Of a stretch of 45,570 nucleotides of DNA, positions 19,057 to 26,814 are shown in pieces. The notes under the pieces are model-generated. The model saw only the letters and a program-made list of their open reading frames with translations. It was not told where the DNA came from and did no database searches. Origin of the DNA: Hyphomicrobiales bacterium (GTDB taxonomy: Bacteria > Pseudomonadota > Alphaproteobacteria > Rhizobiales > Rhizobiaceae). Each line of letters opens with the position of its first letter. Position 1 is the first letter of the stretch. The DNA lies in assembly GCA_900473185.1 (NCBI GenBank), contig UCKU01000010.1, positions 127,050 through 172,619 on the forward strand, in the 5' to 3' direction. The position numbers and the translations under genes were made by a program.

Positions 19057-19755
19057 TGCTTGAGCCGAGCGAGTGGGTTCGATAGACAGATGATGCGGGT
19101 CTTTCAGCCGGCATGCAGTAGCCTCATGCTGGTCTGCTCATCCGCTGCAATGTCACTCAACGATCGCCTTTTCTTTCGCAGGAAAAGAAGATGGGCGCGG
19201 GCGAAGCAGCTCATGGACGATGTGTTGGCGCCCCCGCCATCGGAGCACACCTGCGCCGCCATGTGCCAAGCACCTATGGGTTTCGACTCGCCATTGCGCT
19301 GACCCGATACTTGTGAGTGGAAAGGGCTGAGCGTTTCCAATGCAGGGGGACTAAGAGATTACCGAGTGCGGAAAAGATCGATATGAAATGTTCGGGGCAT
19401 CTACCGAGAATTTTTTAGCTTACGATATTTCTAGCTGACCCAAACCTGTGGCCAGAGGCAAGCGCATAAATGTCGGCGCACCACAAAAGCGCGGTGTTTC
19501 GAGTGACTTGATCGCCAATACAGCCATCTGCGGTCTTCCCCTCGCTTCTTTGAAGGCAATACTTCGACCGACGCGGGAGCACCCTGATCCAATGTTCACA
19601 GGCGGGCTGCGCGGCAGGGAGCTTTCGATGGCGCCACCAAACACAGAAATCTTATAAGGAACGTCAATCCAGATCCGGCAGATCTCGTGCCACGGCAGAG
19701 GACGATAGGCTTGCGCAGATCTTATGCGCATAACCTTGACCCGTGTGCGGAGGTG

Positions 19756-19782
19756 ACCGTGACAGGCGTGCCCTGCCACGGT
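19756..19782 (-). terminator. hairpin after the amino-acid binding-protein gene
   Basis: ACCGTGACAGG and CCTGCCACGGT pair over 11 bp with one G-U pair and a CGTGC loop, 14 bases past the stop of the minus-strand binding-protein gene. No T-run follows on that strand, so it is a weak terminator or a 3'-end stabiliser. Confidence 0.4.
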
Positions 19783-19796
19783 GAGAGAGTAAGCAT

Positions 19797-20588
19797 TCAC
19801 TGCAGAATGCTTTTGATGGGATCTTTCGGGGCAGGATTGAATCCAACCAGATCCGTCGTCAGCTTGGCATAAGTACCATCTGCAATCATGTCAGCCAGAG
19901 CCTTGTTGACGGCCTTGACCAGCTCGGGCTTGCCCTTCTTGACCGCAAAGCCCTTCTGGATACGGCTGACGAATTCGGGTAGAACCTGAAGCGGCATGTT
20001 TGCGGATTTGATCATGTAGCCGGCACCGATCGCATCGGTGATCTCAGCGTCAATGTTGCCGTTGATAAGATCCTGGATGCCGTCTGTCTCGGCCTTGTAC
20101 CCCTTCACAGCGGCGCCCTTGTCTTCCGCGATCTTAGAGAAGGTGGAGGATGCCAGCGCGCCGACCGTCTTGCCCTTCAGATCGTCCGGCGACTTGATGG
20201 AAGAGTTGTTCGGAACGACGACGACACCGCCGGATTCGAGCCAGCCATCCGCAAAGACAACCTGCTTCTGACGCTCGGGAGTTATGTCCAGGGCATCACT
20301 TGTAATATCATATTGATCCGCCTGAAGCCCGATCAGCAACGACTCCCACTTAATGATGACAGGCGTGTATTCGAGGCCAAGACGCTTGGAGATCTCCTTC
20401 ATCACGCGGATTTCAAGACCATCGAGAGTCCCGTCGGCTGCGCGCATGCTAAACGGAGGGAAAGTACCTTCGGTGGCGACCAGCAACTTGCCGGGCTGCA
20501 GCAATTCGAGATCGGCGGCCGAGGCTGACACCTGGCTGGAAAAAACGGCGGCTGCGGCAAAAGCAAAGGCGATTATCTGACGTTTCAT
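19797..20588 (-). CDS. ABC transporter amino-acid-type binding protein (family 3, HisJ/GlnH-like)
   Basis: A 263-residue periplasmic protein of the SBP_bac_3 family. The signal peptide ends near SASAADLE; the mature start LQPGKLLVATEGTFPPFSM, followed by DGLEIRVMKEISKRLG, is the standard amino-acid binding-protein opening. WESLLIGLQADQYDI and GKTVGALASSTF are further family blocks. The chosen ATG follows an AAGGGAA site; an upstream extension in frame is rejected. It is the last gene of a minus-strand operon (DUF1989, ATPase, permease, binding protein), 99 bases after the permease. The ligand is probably an amino acid derivative handled by the adjacent M24/M20/PxpABC genes. Confidence 0.93.
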   Translation of the reverse strand: MKRQIIAFAFAAAAVFSSQVSASAADLELLQPGKLLVATEGTFPPFSMRAADGTLDGLEIRVMKEISKRLGLEYTPVIIKWESLLIGLQADQYDITSDALDITPERQKQVVFADGWLESGGVVVVPNNSSIKSPDDLKGKTVGALASSTFSKIAEDKGAAVKGYKAETDGIQDLINGNIDAEITDAIGAGYMIKSANMPLQVLPEFVSRIQKGFAVKKGKPELVKAVNKALADMIADGTYAKLTTDLVGFNPAPKDPIKSILQ

Positions 20589-20687
20589 TTCTGTTCCCTT
20601 CTTCATTCTTGTTGGAGGTCTCTTGCCGCTCGGCAACAAGAGGTCAGTTTCTTCGGGCAGGAAGCACGAGGAATATGGGCAATCGGT

Positions 20688-21347
20688 TCAGCTATGCACG
20701 GCGTAGCGGCGCTCCAGCCAAGCCGCGAGTTGCGAGAAGATGGTCGTCAACAGCAGATAGATCACGGCGACTGCGATATAGAAATCGAACGGGCGGAAGG
20801 TCATAGCGATCAATGTCTGCGCATAGAGCGTCAACTCGACGACGGTGATGGTTGACAGAAGCGATGTGTTCTTCAGCGTCGAGATCGCCTCGTTCGTCAA
20901 CGATGGAAGCACGATGCGAAACACCTGCGGCAGGATGATGCTGCGCATCGTGGCGGCGTGGCTGAAGCCGATCGCAAGGGCCGATTCCATTTGCCCGCGC
21001 GGGATTGCCGACAGGCCGCTGCGGATGATTTCCGCGACATAGGCTCCACTGTTGATACCGAGCGCCAGAACACCTGCCGTAAACGGCGAAAGCCTGATGC
21101 CGATCTGGGGAAAGCCGAAATAGACGATGAAGACCTGGATGATCGTCGGCGTTCCGCGGATGAACCAGATATAGAATGCTGCAATGGAGCGGACCCCGCG
21201 CCATGTCGACCTTTGACCAAGGGCTGCCAGCAGCCCGGAAATCCAACTGACGACGATGGTGAGGATCGTCAGCCAGAGGACCGTCCAGGAAGCGGACAGA
21301 AAGCCGGTGCCGTAAAGCCTGACATCCGTCAGAAAATCCGTCAGCAT
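20688..21347 (-). CDS. amino-acid-type ABC transporter permease (HisM/GlnP-like)
   Basis: A 219-residue membrane protein with the polar-amino-acid permease signature RGTPTIIQVFIVYFG and the coupling loop SALAIGFSHAATMRSIILPQ. About five hydrophobic helices are seen. It starts 1 base after the ATPase stop (minus strand), so the two are translated together. Only one permease gene is present; the channel would be a homodimer. Confidence 0.93.
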   Translation of the reverse strand: MLTDFLTDVRLYGTGFLSASWTVLWLTILTIVVSWISGLLAALGQRSTWRGVRSIAAFYIWFIRGTPTIIQVFIVYFGFPQIGIRLSPFTAGVLALGINSGAYVAEIIRSGLSAIPRGQMESALAIGFSHAATMRSIILPQVFRIVLPSLTNEAISTLKNTSLLSTITVVELTLYAQTLIAMTFRPFDFYIAVAVIYLLLTTIFSQLAAWLERRYAVHS

Positions 21348-21348
21348 G

Positions 21349-22155
21349 TCATGCTCCCTGGGCAGTTTCGAGTGCGCCGGCGCCGTAAGCTAGGCCGTCG
21401 TGCAGAATACGATGGAGGAACTGCCGTAACCGGTCGCTCTGGGGATTGCGCAGAATATCGGGCGTGCCGGATTCAGCCATCACCCCCTTGTCGAAGAACA
21501 GAACGCGTGAGGATACGTCGCGGGCAAAGGCAATCTCGTGCGTCACCAGCAGCATGGTCATGCCTTCGCTCGCAAGTGCGGCCATCAGCACGAGCACCTC
21601 ATGGACGAGCTCTGGATCGAGTGCTGAAGTCACCTCGTCGAACAGCATCAGCCGGGGCTTCATGGCAAGCGCCCGGACGATCGCCACGCGCTGCTGCTGT
21701 CCGCCGGAAAGACGAGTGGGATAGCTGTCGCGTTTTTCATAGAGCCCGATACGCGACAGAAGCGCCCCGGCCTCATCGATTGCCTGCGCCTTCGGCAGCT
21801 TGAGCAGCTTCATCGGCGCATGGATGACATTGTCCAGAACCGTCATATGCGGCCAGAGGTTATAGCTCTGGAAGACCATGCCCACCCGCTGTCGAAGTGA
21901 CTGCATCTGCGCAGGCGTCGGCATAAAGCGGGATTCGGGGTGGAAGTCGAAGGACAATTCCTCGAATTTCAGGAAGCCTGCTTGCGGCATTTCAAGGCCA
22001 TTGATCGAGCGCAGGAAAGTGCTCTTGCCGGAACCGCTGGCGCCGATGATCGACACGACCTCGCCAGGTTCGACGTCAAGGGAGACACCCTTCAGGACCT
22101 CGTTTTCGCCGAAACTCTTTCTGATATCCTTAAGAGCCAGAAGCGGTGGTGTCAT
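21349..22155 (-). CDS. amino-acid-type ABC transporter ATP-binding protein (GlnQ/HisP-like)
   Basis: A 268-residue ATPase with Walker [10 protein letters not shown] (38-46), the Q-loop in [11 protein letters not shown], signature LSGGQQQR, Walker [15 protein letters not shown] and H-loop LVTHEIAFA. It overlaps the DUF1989 gene by 4 bases and leads directly into the permease. A slightly longer than usual insert ([16 protein letters not shown]) precedes the Q-loop, as in several GlnQ-like proteins of opine and amino-acid systems. Confidence 0.94.
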   Translation of the reverse strand: MTPPLLALKDIRKSFGENEVLKGVSLDVEPGEVVSIIGASGSGKSTFLRSINGLEMPQAGFLKFEELSFDFHPESRFMPTPAQMQSLRQRVGMVFQSYNLWPHMTVLDNVIHAPMKLLKLPKAQAIDEAGALLSRIGLYEKRDSYPTRLSGGQQQRVAIVRALAMKPRLMLFDEVTSALDPELVHEVLVLMAALASEGMTMLLVTHEIAFARDVSSRVLFFDKGVMAESGTPDILRNPQSDRLRQFLHRILHDGLAYGAGALETAQGA

Positions 22156-22775
22156 GAGAAAGCCTCCGGATAATCCGCAACAATCCGGATTGCCACGTCC
22201 CGCGGCGTGCGGTCGTCACCGTTGATGACGGTGATATCCTGCGGGCAGGCCGATAGCACCAGAACCAGGTTCATCTCGGCGCGGAGCGCAACGAAATCGC
22301 CTGCTTTCGATGCCGGAGCATGGCGTTCCAGGGTTCCGTCGGAATGAACCGACACGTTCATGAAAAGATTGAGCGAGGCGGGCGTAAACGGCAGATCCGT
22401 CGCCTTTGCTGAAAGCGCCTCGTGAAAATTGTCGGAGCAGTTGCGATGATGGCCGTTGCAGCCCAGTTGCTGGTAGAGCTCCGCATTGCACGGGCAAAGC
22501 AAGGTGTCGTGGCGCAACGCCGCGCTGTCGTCGAGCAGCGTCACCATCGCCCGCCTGCGATTGCTGACGACCACCATCCCTTTTTCGAAATAAATGCTGC
22601 TGTTCATCGATCGGGTATGGTCCATGGAACTGTACTCGCCCGCCTCGTCCGCCGCCAAAGCCCAGGCGTCCACCACCTGATTTCCATGCAGGTTGGTAAT
22701 TATGGCAATTTGCCCAGCCTGCATCTGATATCCGCGCCCATGGCTTGCGGGCACGGTCTCTGAACTTCCGGTCAT
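22152..22775 (-). CDS. DUF1989 protein (urea-carboxylase-associated family)
   Basis: A 207-residue cytosolic protein of the DUF1989 family. The recognisable core is the cysteine/histidine-rich block [20 protein letters not shown] followed by SDNFHEAL, and the later segment [14 protein letters not shown]. Relatives occur as paired proteins beside urea carboxylase and in other amidine or guanidine catabolic loci; their exact chemistry is not settled, though the Cys/His residues suggest metal binding. It is the first gene of the ABC operon and overlaps the ATPase by 4 bases, so it probably acts on or senses the imported compound. The shared 12-bp motif lies 86 bases upstream. Confidence 0.85.
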   Translation of the reverse strand: MTGSSETVPASHGRGYQMQAGQIAIITNLHGNQVVDAWALAADEAGEYSSMDHTRSMNSSIYFEKGMVVVSNRRRAMVTLLDDSAALRHDTLLCPCNAELYQQLGCNGHHRNCSDNFHEALSAKATDLPFTPASLNLFMNVSVHSDGTLERHAPASKAGDFVALRAEMNLVLVLSACPQDITVINGDDRTPRDVAIRIVADYPEAFS

Positions 22776-22860
22776 TCTTTATGTACCCGTTGGCGCCAAA
22801 GCCTGCTCTGGCTAGGCGCGCAGGAATTTCGGCCTTCCTTGCCCTGTCCGCAAAATCCTA

Positions 22861-22872
22861 TTCAGTATACCA
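22861..22872. promoter_or_regulatory. GntR-type operator candidate A1
   Basis: TTCAGTATACCA is identical to the sequence at 31406-31417. Its core, CAGTATACCA, is close to the palindrome TGGTATACCA expected for FadR-subfamily GntR regulators, two of which are encoded between the two sites. It lies 86 bases before the DUF1989 gene. Confidence 0.55.
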
Positions 22873-23017
22873 CTGGAATTCAAGCTTTAATTTCAGATAT
22901 TTATGACGCCATATTAGCCAGGATGAATGATTATTGATTGGCAAATGATGAATTTTTCATCAGGGCAATTTTTATGGGCGCCGCAAAGATCCACTCGCGT
23001 TGACCCCGGAACACAAT

Positions 23018-23029
23018 TGGTGTACCGAA
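23018..23029. promoter_or_regulatory. GntR-type operator candidate A2
   Basis: TGGTGTACCGAA matches the reverse complement of the shared motif (TGGTATACTGAA) at 10 of 12 bases. It lies 116 bases before the plus-strand M24 gene, so each arm of the divergent region would have its own site. Confidence 0.4.
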
Positions 23030-23144
23030 GTTTCGATCCGCTCGGCAACCCGGTACGGCCGAACCGCCCACCCTCGTGACAATCTATCCTCGCCTCGAGT
23101 GCGACACCCGTTTCCGCTTCGATCGAGGTCCCCAGGAGACGAGA

Positions 23145-24323
23145 ATGACCCGCTATTTCCCGCAGGATGAATATGAGGACCGATGGGAAAAGGTTCTTGA
23201 GCAAATGCGATTGCGCGGGTTCGAAACCGCCGTGGTTTTTGGCCGCGGCGGCGGCACGACGGATAATTGCGGCGACATTCTTTATCTTTCCAACCATTAT
23301 GCGATCAGCGGCGGCATGGACTCGCTGATCTGGTCAGCACGCTCCTTCTCGGGAATCATTCTCCAGCAGGGCAAGGAGCCGCAGCTTCATATCGACGAAC
23401 CCGAAGTTCGCACCGATCTCGTTTCCATTTCCGATGCGTACAGTTCAAACCATCCGTTCCGCAGCGTGGCGAAGGCACTGAACGAGAGGGGGATCACCGG
23501 GCGCGTGGCTCTGGTCGGCACGCAATTCATTCCAGTGAAGTTCTATCAGCAGCTTCTGGAAGAGGCGCCAGATATTCAGTGGATTCCGGCCGACGATCTC
23601 GTCAGGTCGGTACGGCGGATCAAGAGCCCCCGAGAGCAGGATTGCTATCGTATCGGCGGCGAGACCGCCACGGTTGGCTTGAACCGCTTGATGGAAGGGT
23701 TGATCAGCGGTCTCTCCGAGCGGGAGGCCGCAGGCGAGGCTTCCCGGGAAGTAGTGCGCCGTGGCGGGAGGCTGCAGATGATTGGCACCAATCATGGAGA
23801 GACGCTCGGCTTCGACCAGCGCTTTCCGCTGACGGGATATAGCGCCGATACGCCGAAGCCCGGCGATATCGTGACCGGAACCCTGCATGGCGCCTTCCAC
23901 CAGGGCTACTATCTCGATCCAGGCCGGACCGGCGTTCGCGGTCGGCCGACGGCCGACCAGCGACGGCTGATCGAAGCTGTTGCCGACATCGTGCACCGGC
24001 TCTCCGCCATGATGCGCCCCGGGACAAAGCTCCTGGATGTTGCGGCAGAGGGCGACCGGCTGACGGCCGCCTTCGGAGGCTCGGTATCGCCGATCATGAA
24101 GAACTTTCCCTTCTACGGCCATGGCATCGGGCTTGGCTTCGAACAACCGCGCATTTCCACCGTCATGTCGCTTCCGGAAGACACGGTCGAAGAGAACATG
24201 GTATTCGGCCTCGAAGCCTTCCTGTCCCTCGATGGTGTTGGAGCGGCCTTTTACGAGGACATTCTCATCATCGGCAAGGATTGCAACGAACTTCTGACGC
24301 GCTCCCCCAGCCAGTGGTGGTAA
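23145..24323 (+). CDS. M24-family (creatinase/Xaa-Pro peptidase-like) hydrolase, paralogue 1
   Basis: A 392-residue protein with an N-terminal creatinase-like domain (to about 160) and a C-terminal pita-bread M24 domain. In metal-dependent members the first ligand is Asp in an IDxG context; here the matching segment reads TLHGAFHQGYYLDPGRTG, so the first Asp is missing while the second (LDPGRT) is kept. The His of GHGIGLGFEQP, the Glu of FGLEAF and the Glu of FYEDIL are also kept. It may therefore have an unusual metal site. The start chosen follows AGGAGACGAGA; an earlier in-frame start is less likely. It is alone on the plus strand and ends at a bidirectional hairpin. The substrate is unknown; hydrolysis of a C-N bond in an imported amino acid derivative is inferred. 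Confidence 0.85.
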   Translation: MTRYFPQDEYEDRWEKVLEQMRLRGFETAVVFGRGGGTTDNCGDILYLSNHYAISGGMDSLIWSARSFSGIILQQGKEPQLHIDEPEVRTDLVSISDAYSSNHPFRSVAKALNERGITGRVALVGTQFIPVKFYQQLLEEAPDIQWIPADDLVRSVRRIKSPREQDCYRIGGETATVGLNRLMEGLISGLSEREAAGEASREVVRRGGRLQMIGTNHGETLGFDQRFPLTGYSADTPKPGDIVTGTLHGAFHQGYYLDPGRTGVRGRPTADQRRLIEAVADIVHRLSAMMRPGTKLLDVAAEGDRLTAAFGGSVSPIMKNFPFYGHGIGLGFEQPRISTVMSLPEDTVEENMVFGLEAFLSLDGVGAAFYEDILIIGKDCNELLTRSPSQWW

Positions 24324-24377
24324 TCCGCAGGCGAACGCTTCCTCGAACGATCGCGATAACGAAAAACGGGACGGAAA

Positions 24378-24400
24378 ACCGGCGGCCAGGGGCCGCCGGT
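24378..24400. terminator. bidirectional terminator between convergent genes
   Basis: A perfect 10-bp stem (ACCGGCGGCC / GGCCGCCGGT) with loop AGG lies between the plus-strand M24 gene and the minus-strand VOC gene. A T-run (TTTTCC) follows on the minus strand, where it should work best; on the plus strand it is preceded by AAAA and followed by CCGCTTT. Confidence 0.75.
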
Positions 24401-24423
24401 CCGCTTTGAATGTACGCAAGGAC

Positions 24424-24837
24424 CTAATGCGCAAAGACGCCGTCGAAATCCTTGAAGCCCTTGACCTCGATCGGGTTGCCGCTCGGGTCGAAGAAGAACA
24501 TCGTGCGCTGCTCGCCCGGCTCGCCCTCGAACCGCACGACCGGCGGAATGTCGAACGCTATGCCTGCGTCCTGCAGACGCTTCGAGAGAGCAAACCAATC
24601 GTCTAGCGGCAAGACGACGCCGAGATGGGGCATCATCACCATGTGATTGCCGACCTTGCCGGTGCGCGTGACTTCGAATGGCTTGCCGAGATGCAAGGAG
24701 ATCTGGTGGCCGAAGAAATCGAAATCCACCCACGTATCCGTCGATCGGCCTTCTTCACAGCCGAGAACGCCGCCGTAGAACTGACGGGACTTGTCGAGAT
24801 CGGTTACATGGTAGGCGAGATGGAAAAGCGAACGCAT
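24424..24837 (-). CDS. VOC-superfamily (glyoxalase/dioxygenase-like) protein
   Basis: A 137-residue vicinal-oxygen-chelate protein made of two beta-alpha-beta-beta-beta units. Metal ligands are expected at His6 in LFHLAYHV (or His10), His in ISLHLG and Glu in IEVKGF; the closing FFDPSGNPIEVKGF is the standard VOC end. Members act as lyases, epimerases, dioxygenases or resistance proteins, so no reaction is assigned. It is the last gene of the long minus-strand operon, 44 bases after the second M24 gene, which suggests a role on a pathway intermediate. Confidence 0.85.
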   Translation of the reverse strand: MRSLFHLAYHVTDLDKSRQFYGGVLGCEEGRSTDTWVDFDFFGHQISLHLGKPFEVTRTGKVGNHMVMMPHLGVVLPLDDWFALSKRLQDAGIAFDIPPVVRFEGEPGEQRTMFFFDPSGNPIEVKGFKDFDGVFAH

Positions 24838-24881
24838 GATAGCTCCTTTGCGATATCAGGATAGGAAGTTGGGAACATATT

Positions 24882-26072
24882 TTACCGGACGATCAGATCA
24901 CGCTGCAGACTGGAGAGTGGCTCTGCGCCATTCTCGGTCACGATGACCGTTTCGGAAGCGCCAACGGTCCAGACACCGTAACTGCGCAAGGTCGCTGGAA
25001 GATGAAACACCATGCCGGGCTCCATGATGCGCTCGACGCCGGAAAACAGGCTGAGAATGCCGCCCTCGCCCCAGTCCGGCGCGAAAGCCACGCCCATGGA
25101 ATATCCGATCCGCTTACGGAACGCGGCCGTGTATCCCGCTGCATCGATCACCCGTTGCGCGGCCTCGTGCGGCGCCGAGCAAGGGACACCCGGCCTGATC
25201 TCGTCGAGAGCAGCGTCGAGCGCCGCCAGTGAGCAATCCATCATTCGGCGGGCTTCGACCGGCGGCTGGCCTATCCAGACCGTGCGCATCAGGGCAGCGT
25301 GATAGCGGGCATGACTGCCGGCCAGTTCGAGGAACACAGGATCTCCGGCTATGAGCTGACGCCGGCGCCATGTCATGTGCGGCAAACCGCTGCGCGGCCC
25401 CGAAGATACCAGCGGCTCCATGGCCATCACCTCCGAGCCGGCCCGTGTCGCGGCATTCAGCATGGCGGCGGCGATGGCGTTCTCGTCCGTACCGACCCGG
25501 CAGGCCGAGATCCCGGCGGCAAGCCCTTCCTGTGCGTAGGTGGCGGCCGATCTGATGGCCTGCAGTTCTGCGGACGATTTCACCACTCTGAGCGGGGCAA
25601 GGATTGCGGAACCATCCGGAATGGCTTCGACGCCGGTTTGTGCAGCAATCCTTTGTGCGAGCACCGGTGGCAGGAACCAGCCTGCGAGCTCGATCGCAGG
25701 GCGCACGATCTCTCGTAAGAACAGGATTTGTGCGAGGGCGGAAGCCGGATCCTCTCCATCCTGATATGCAACGATATCGTCTATCCAGGTGTTGGCGACC
25801 GATCCCACCAGTTCCAGCTGACGCACCAATAGGGTCGGCTCGCCCTCCACCGGCATGATCAGCGCCTGAAAGGAAAAATAGCCAGCAGTCTGGCGGCCCG
25901 TCAGCCAGTAGATATTCTCAGGAACGGTGACGATAAGTGCCCCATACCCGGACGCCTCGATGGCAGCACGGGCACGGTCCTGCCGCTGCTTGAACTCGTC
26001 CTCGGGGAAAGCGGCCTCGCGGCCTCGGAATTCGACAAACTCATGCATCCAGGTATTACTCGACTTCGGCAT
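24882..26072 (-). CDS. M24-family creatinase/ectoine-hydrolase-like protein, paralogue 2
   Basis: About 396 residues, with a creatinase N-terminal domain and an M24 C-terminal domain. The positions of the usual metal ligands are mostly replaced: FLELAGSHARYHAALMRT in place of the IDxG...D segment, GYSMG in place of GHGIG, and a Pro (FHLPATL) where the fourth ligand Glu would be. The same pattern (ELAG...RYH...RT and PDWGE) is found in creatinase and DoeA-type ectoine hydrolases, which work without metal. It probably hydrolyses a C-N bond in a non-peptide substrate. The start is uncertain: ATG 26072 has no good ribosome site, while a GTG at 26126 lies 12 bases after AAGGGAAG. A strong hairpin separates it from the GntR gene upstream. 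Confidence 0.82.
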   Translation of the reverse strand: MPKSSNTWMHEFVEFRGREAAFPEDEFKQRQDRARAAIEASGYGALIVTVPENIYWLTGRQTAGYFSFQALIMPVEGEPTLLVRQLELVGSVANTWIDDIVAYQDGEDPASALAQILFLREIVRPAIELAGWFLPPVLAQRIAAQTGVEAIPDGSAILAPLRVVKSSAELQAIRSAATYAQEGLAAGISACRVGTDENAIAAAMLNAATRAGSEVMAMEPLVSSGPRSGLPHMTWRRRQLIAGDPVFLELAGSHARYHAALMRTVWIGQPPVEARRMMDCSLAALDAALDEIRPGVPCSAPHEAAQRVIDAAGYTAAFRKRIGYSMGVAFAPDWGEGGILSLFSGVERIMEPGMVFHLPATLRSYGVWTVGASETVIVTENGAEPLSSLQRDLIVR

Positions 26073-26154
26073 TGGTGTTTCACGATCGAAACGAGAAACG
26101 GATTGCGATCCGGAATGAATGAACACGAAACGCCAGCACTTCCCTTAGAAGACA

Positions 26155-26180
26155 GCGCCGCAGTTTCGAAACTGCGGCGC
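26155..26180 (-). terminator. perfect hairpin after the first GntR gene
   Basis: A 26-base perfect palindrome (GCGCCGCAGTTTC / GAAACTGCGGCGC) begins one base after the GntR stop on the minus strand. No T-run follows on that strand. It may terminate or process the transcript between the regulator gene and the M24 gene, separating their expression within the operon. Confidence 0.65.
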
Positions 26181-26181
26181 T

Positions 26182-26814
26182 TTAGGGGCGGGCAAGCCAA
26201 CCCAGAAACCGGCCGCGCACGCTGTCGAAATGGGCTTCCATCGCCGCGGCGGCAGCGGCCGGATCGCGCGCCTCGATGGCATCGATCACCGCAATGTGCT
26301 CGGCGGCCTGCTCTGCAAAGCGGTCATGGGTCCGGGTGATCGTGCATCGGCGGGCGATGCTGCGCATTTCCCGCAGCATGGCAGGCAGAAGATGCAGATC
26401 CGCCGCTTCGGCAACGGCTTCGTGGAAGGCGTCATCATCCACCCAGAAGCGATCGAAAGCCACGTCCTTGCCTTCGACATATGCTTGCATGACCTGCCGC
26501 GACTGCTCGAGCGCCGTCGTCATCGGGCGCTCCGCTGCGCGGGCGGCAGCGGCTCCTTCCACCAGACGACGAACCTGGACAATTTCCAACAACTGCTCCA
26601 CGGTCACAGGCAGGACCATCAACGTGCCGTTGGTGAGCCGCGAGATGACGCCCTCTTTCTGAAGCCTGGAAATGGCAGCGCGAAGCGGCGTGCGCGAAAT
26701 GCCGGATTCAATTGCCAGCGTCCGCTCGGTCAGCAGATCGCCGGTCTTGATGGTGCCCTCGAGGATGCGCTGTTTGACGTCCTTGTAGGCTTGCTGGGCC
26801 AGGGTTTCACTCAT
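26182..26814 (-). CDS. GntR-family regulator, FadR subfamily (regulator 1)
   Basis: A 210-residue regulator with an N-terminal winged helix (LAQQAYKDVKQRILEG through SRTPLRAAISRLQKEGVI, about residues 5-55) and a C-terminal all-alpha FCD domain with the metal-site pattern (DDAFHEAV; His in TRTHDRF; EHIAVIDAIEARD). FCD domains bind small organic acids or amino acids, often through a metal ion. It overlaps the M20 gene by 4 bases. With regulator 2, it is a candidate to bind the motif shared by the two divergent control regions. Confidence 0.93.
   Translation of the reverse strand: MSETLAQQAYKDVKQRILEGTIKTGDLLTERTLAIESGISRTPLRAAISRLQKEGVISRLTNGTLMVLPVTVEQLLEIVQVRRLVEGAAAARAAERPMTTALEQSRQVMQAYVEGKDVAFDRFWVDDDAFHEAVAEAADLHLLPAMLREMRSIARRCTITRTHDRFAEQAAEHIAVIDAIEARDPAAAAAAMEAHFDSVRGRFLGWLARP

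Larger units (their letters stand above)
18951..19796. other. 846-base intergenic region
   Basis: I find no gene I can support. The stretch carries a LysR-type repeat at 19042-19056 and an AT-rich patch near 19400-19440. A plus-strand reading ending at the stop near 19315 (last residues YGFRLAIALTRYL) resembles the end of a protein, but I could not assign it. Open frames of 60-126 codons on both strands lack ribosome sites and recognisable motifs. It separates the LysR-linked island from the PxpABC/M24 island. Confidence 0.6.
22776..23144. other. divergent control region between DUF1989 and M24 genes
   Basis: This 369-base region has no gene. It carries an AT-rich centre (about 22861-22975), the motif TTCAGTATACCA at 22861 and a related inverse copy at 23018 (separate entries). 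It must drive the DUF1989-ABC unit leftwards and the M24 gene rightwards. Confidence 0.7.

Noticed and set aside
18994..19302. Open frame of 102 codons in the 19-kb intergenic region
   Set aside because: No ribosome site, no motif, and it covers the LysR-type repeat of the neighbouring promoter.
19420..19800. Minus-strand frame of 126 codons
   Set aside because: It overlaps the 3' end region of the binding-protein unit and has no recognisable feature or ribosome site.
23145..26072. Ectoine/hydroxyectoine degradation locus, because of the DoeA-like M24 protein
   Set aside because: The other doe/eut enzymes and an ectoine-type transporter set are absent; PxpABC and the D-transaminase do not belong to that pathway.
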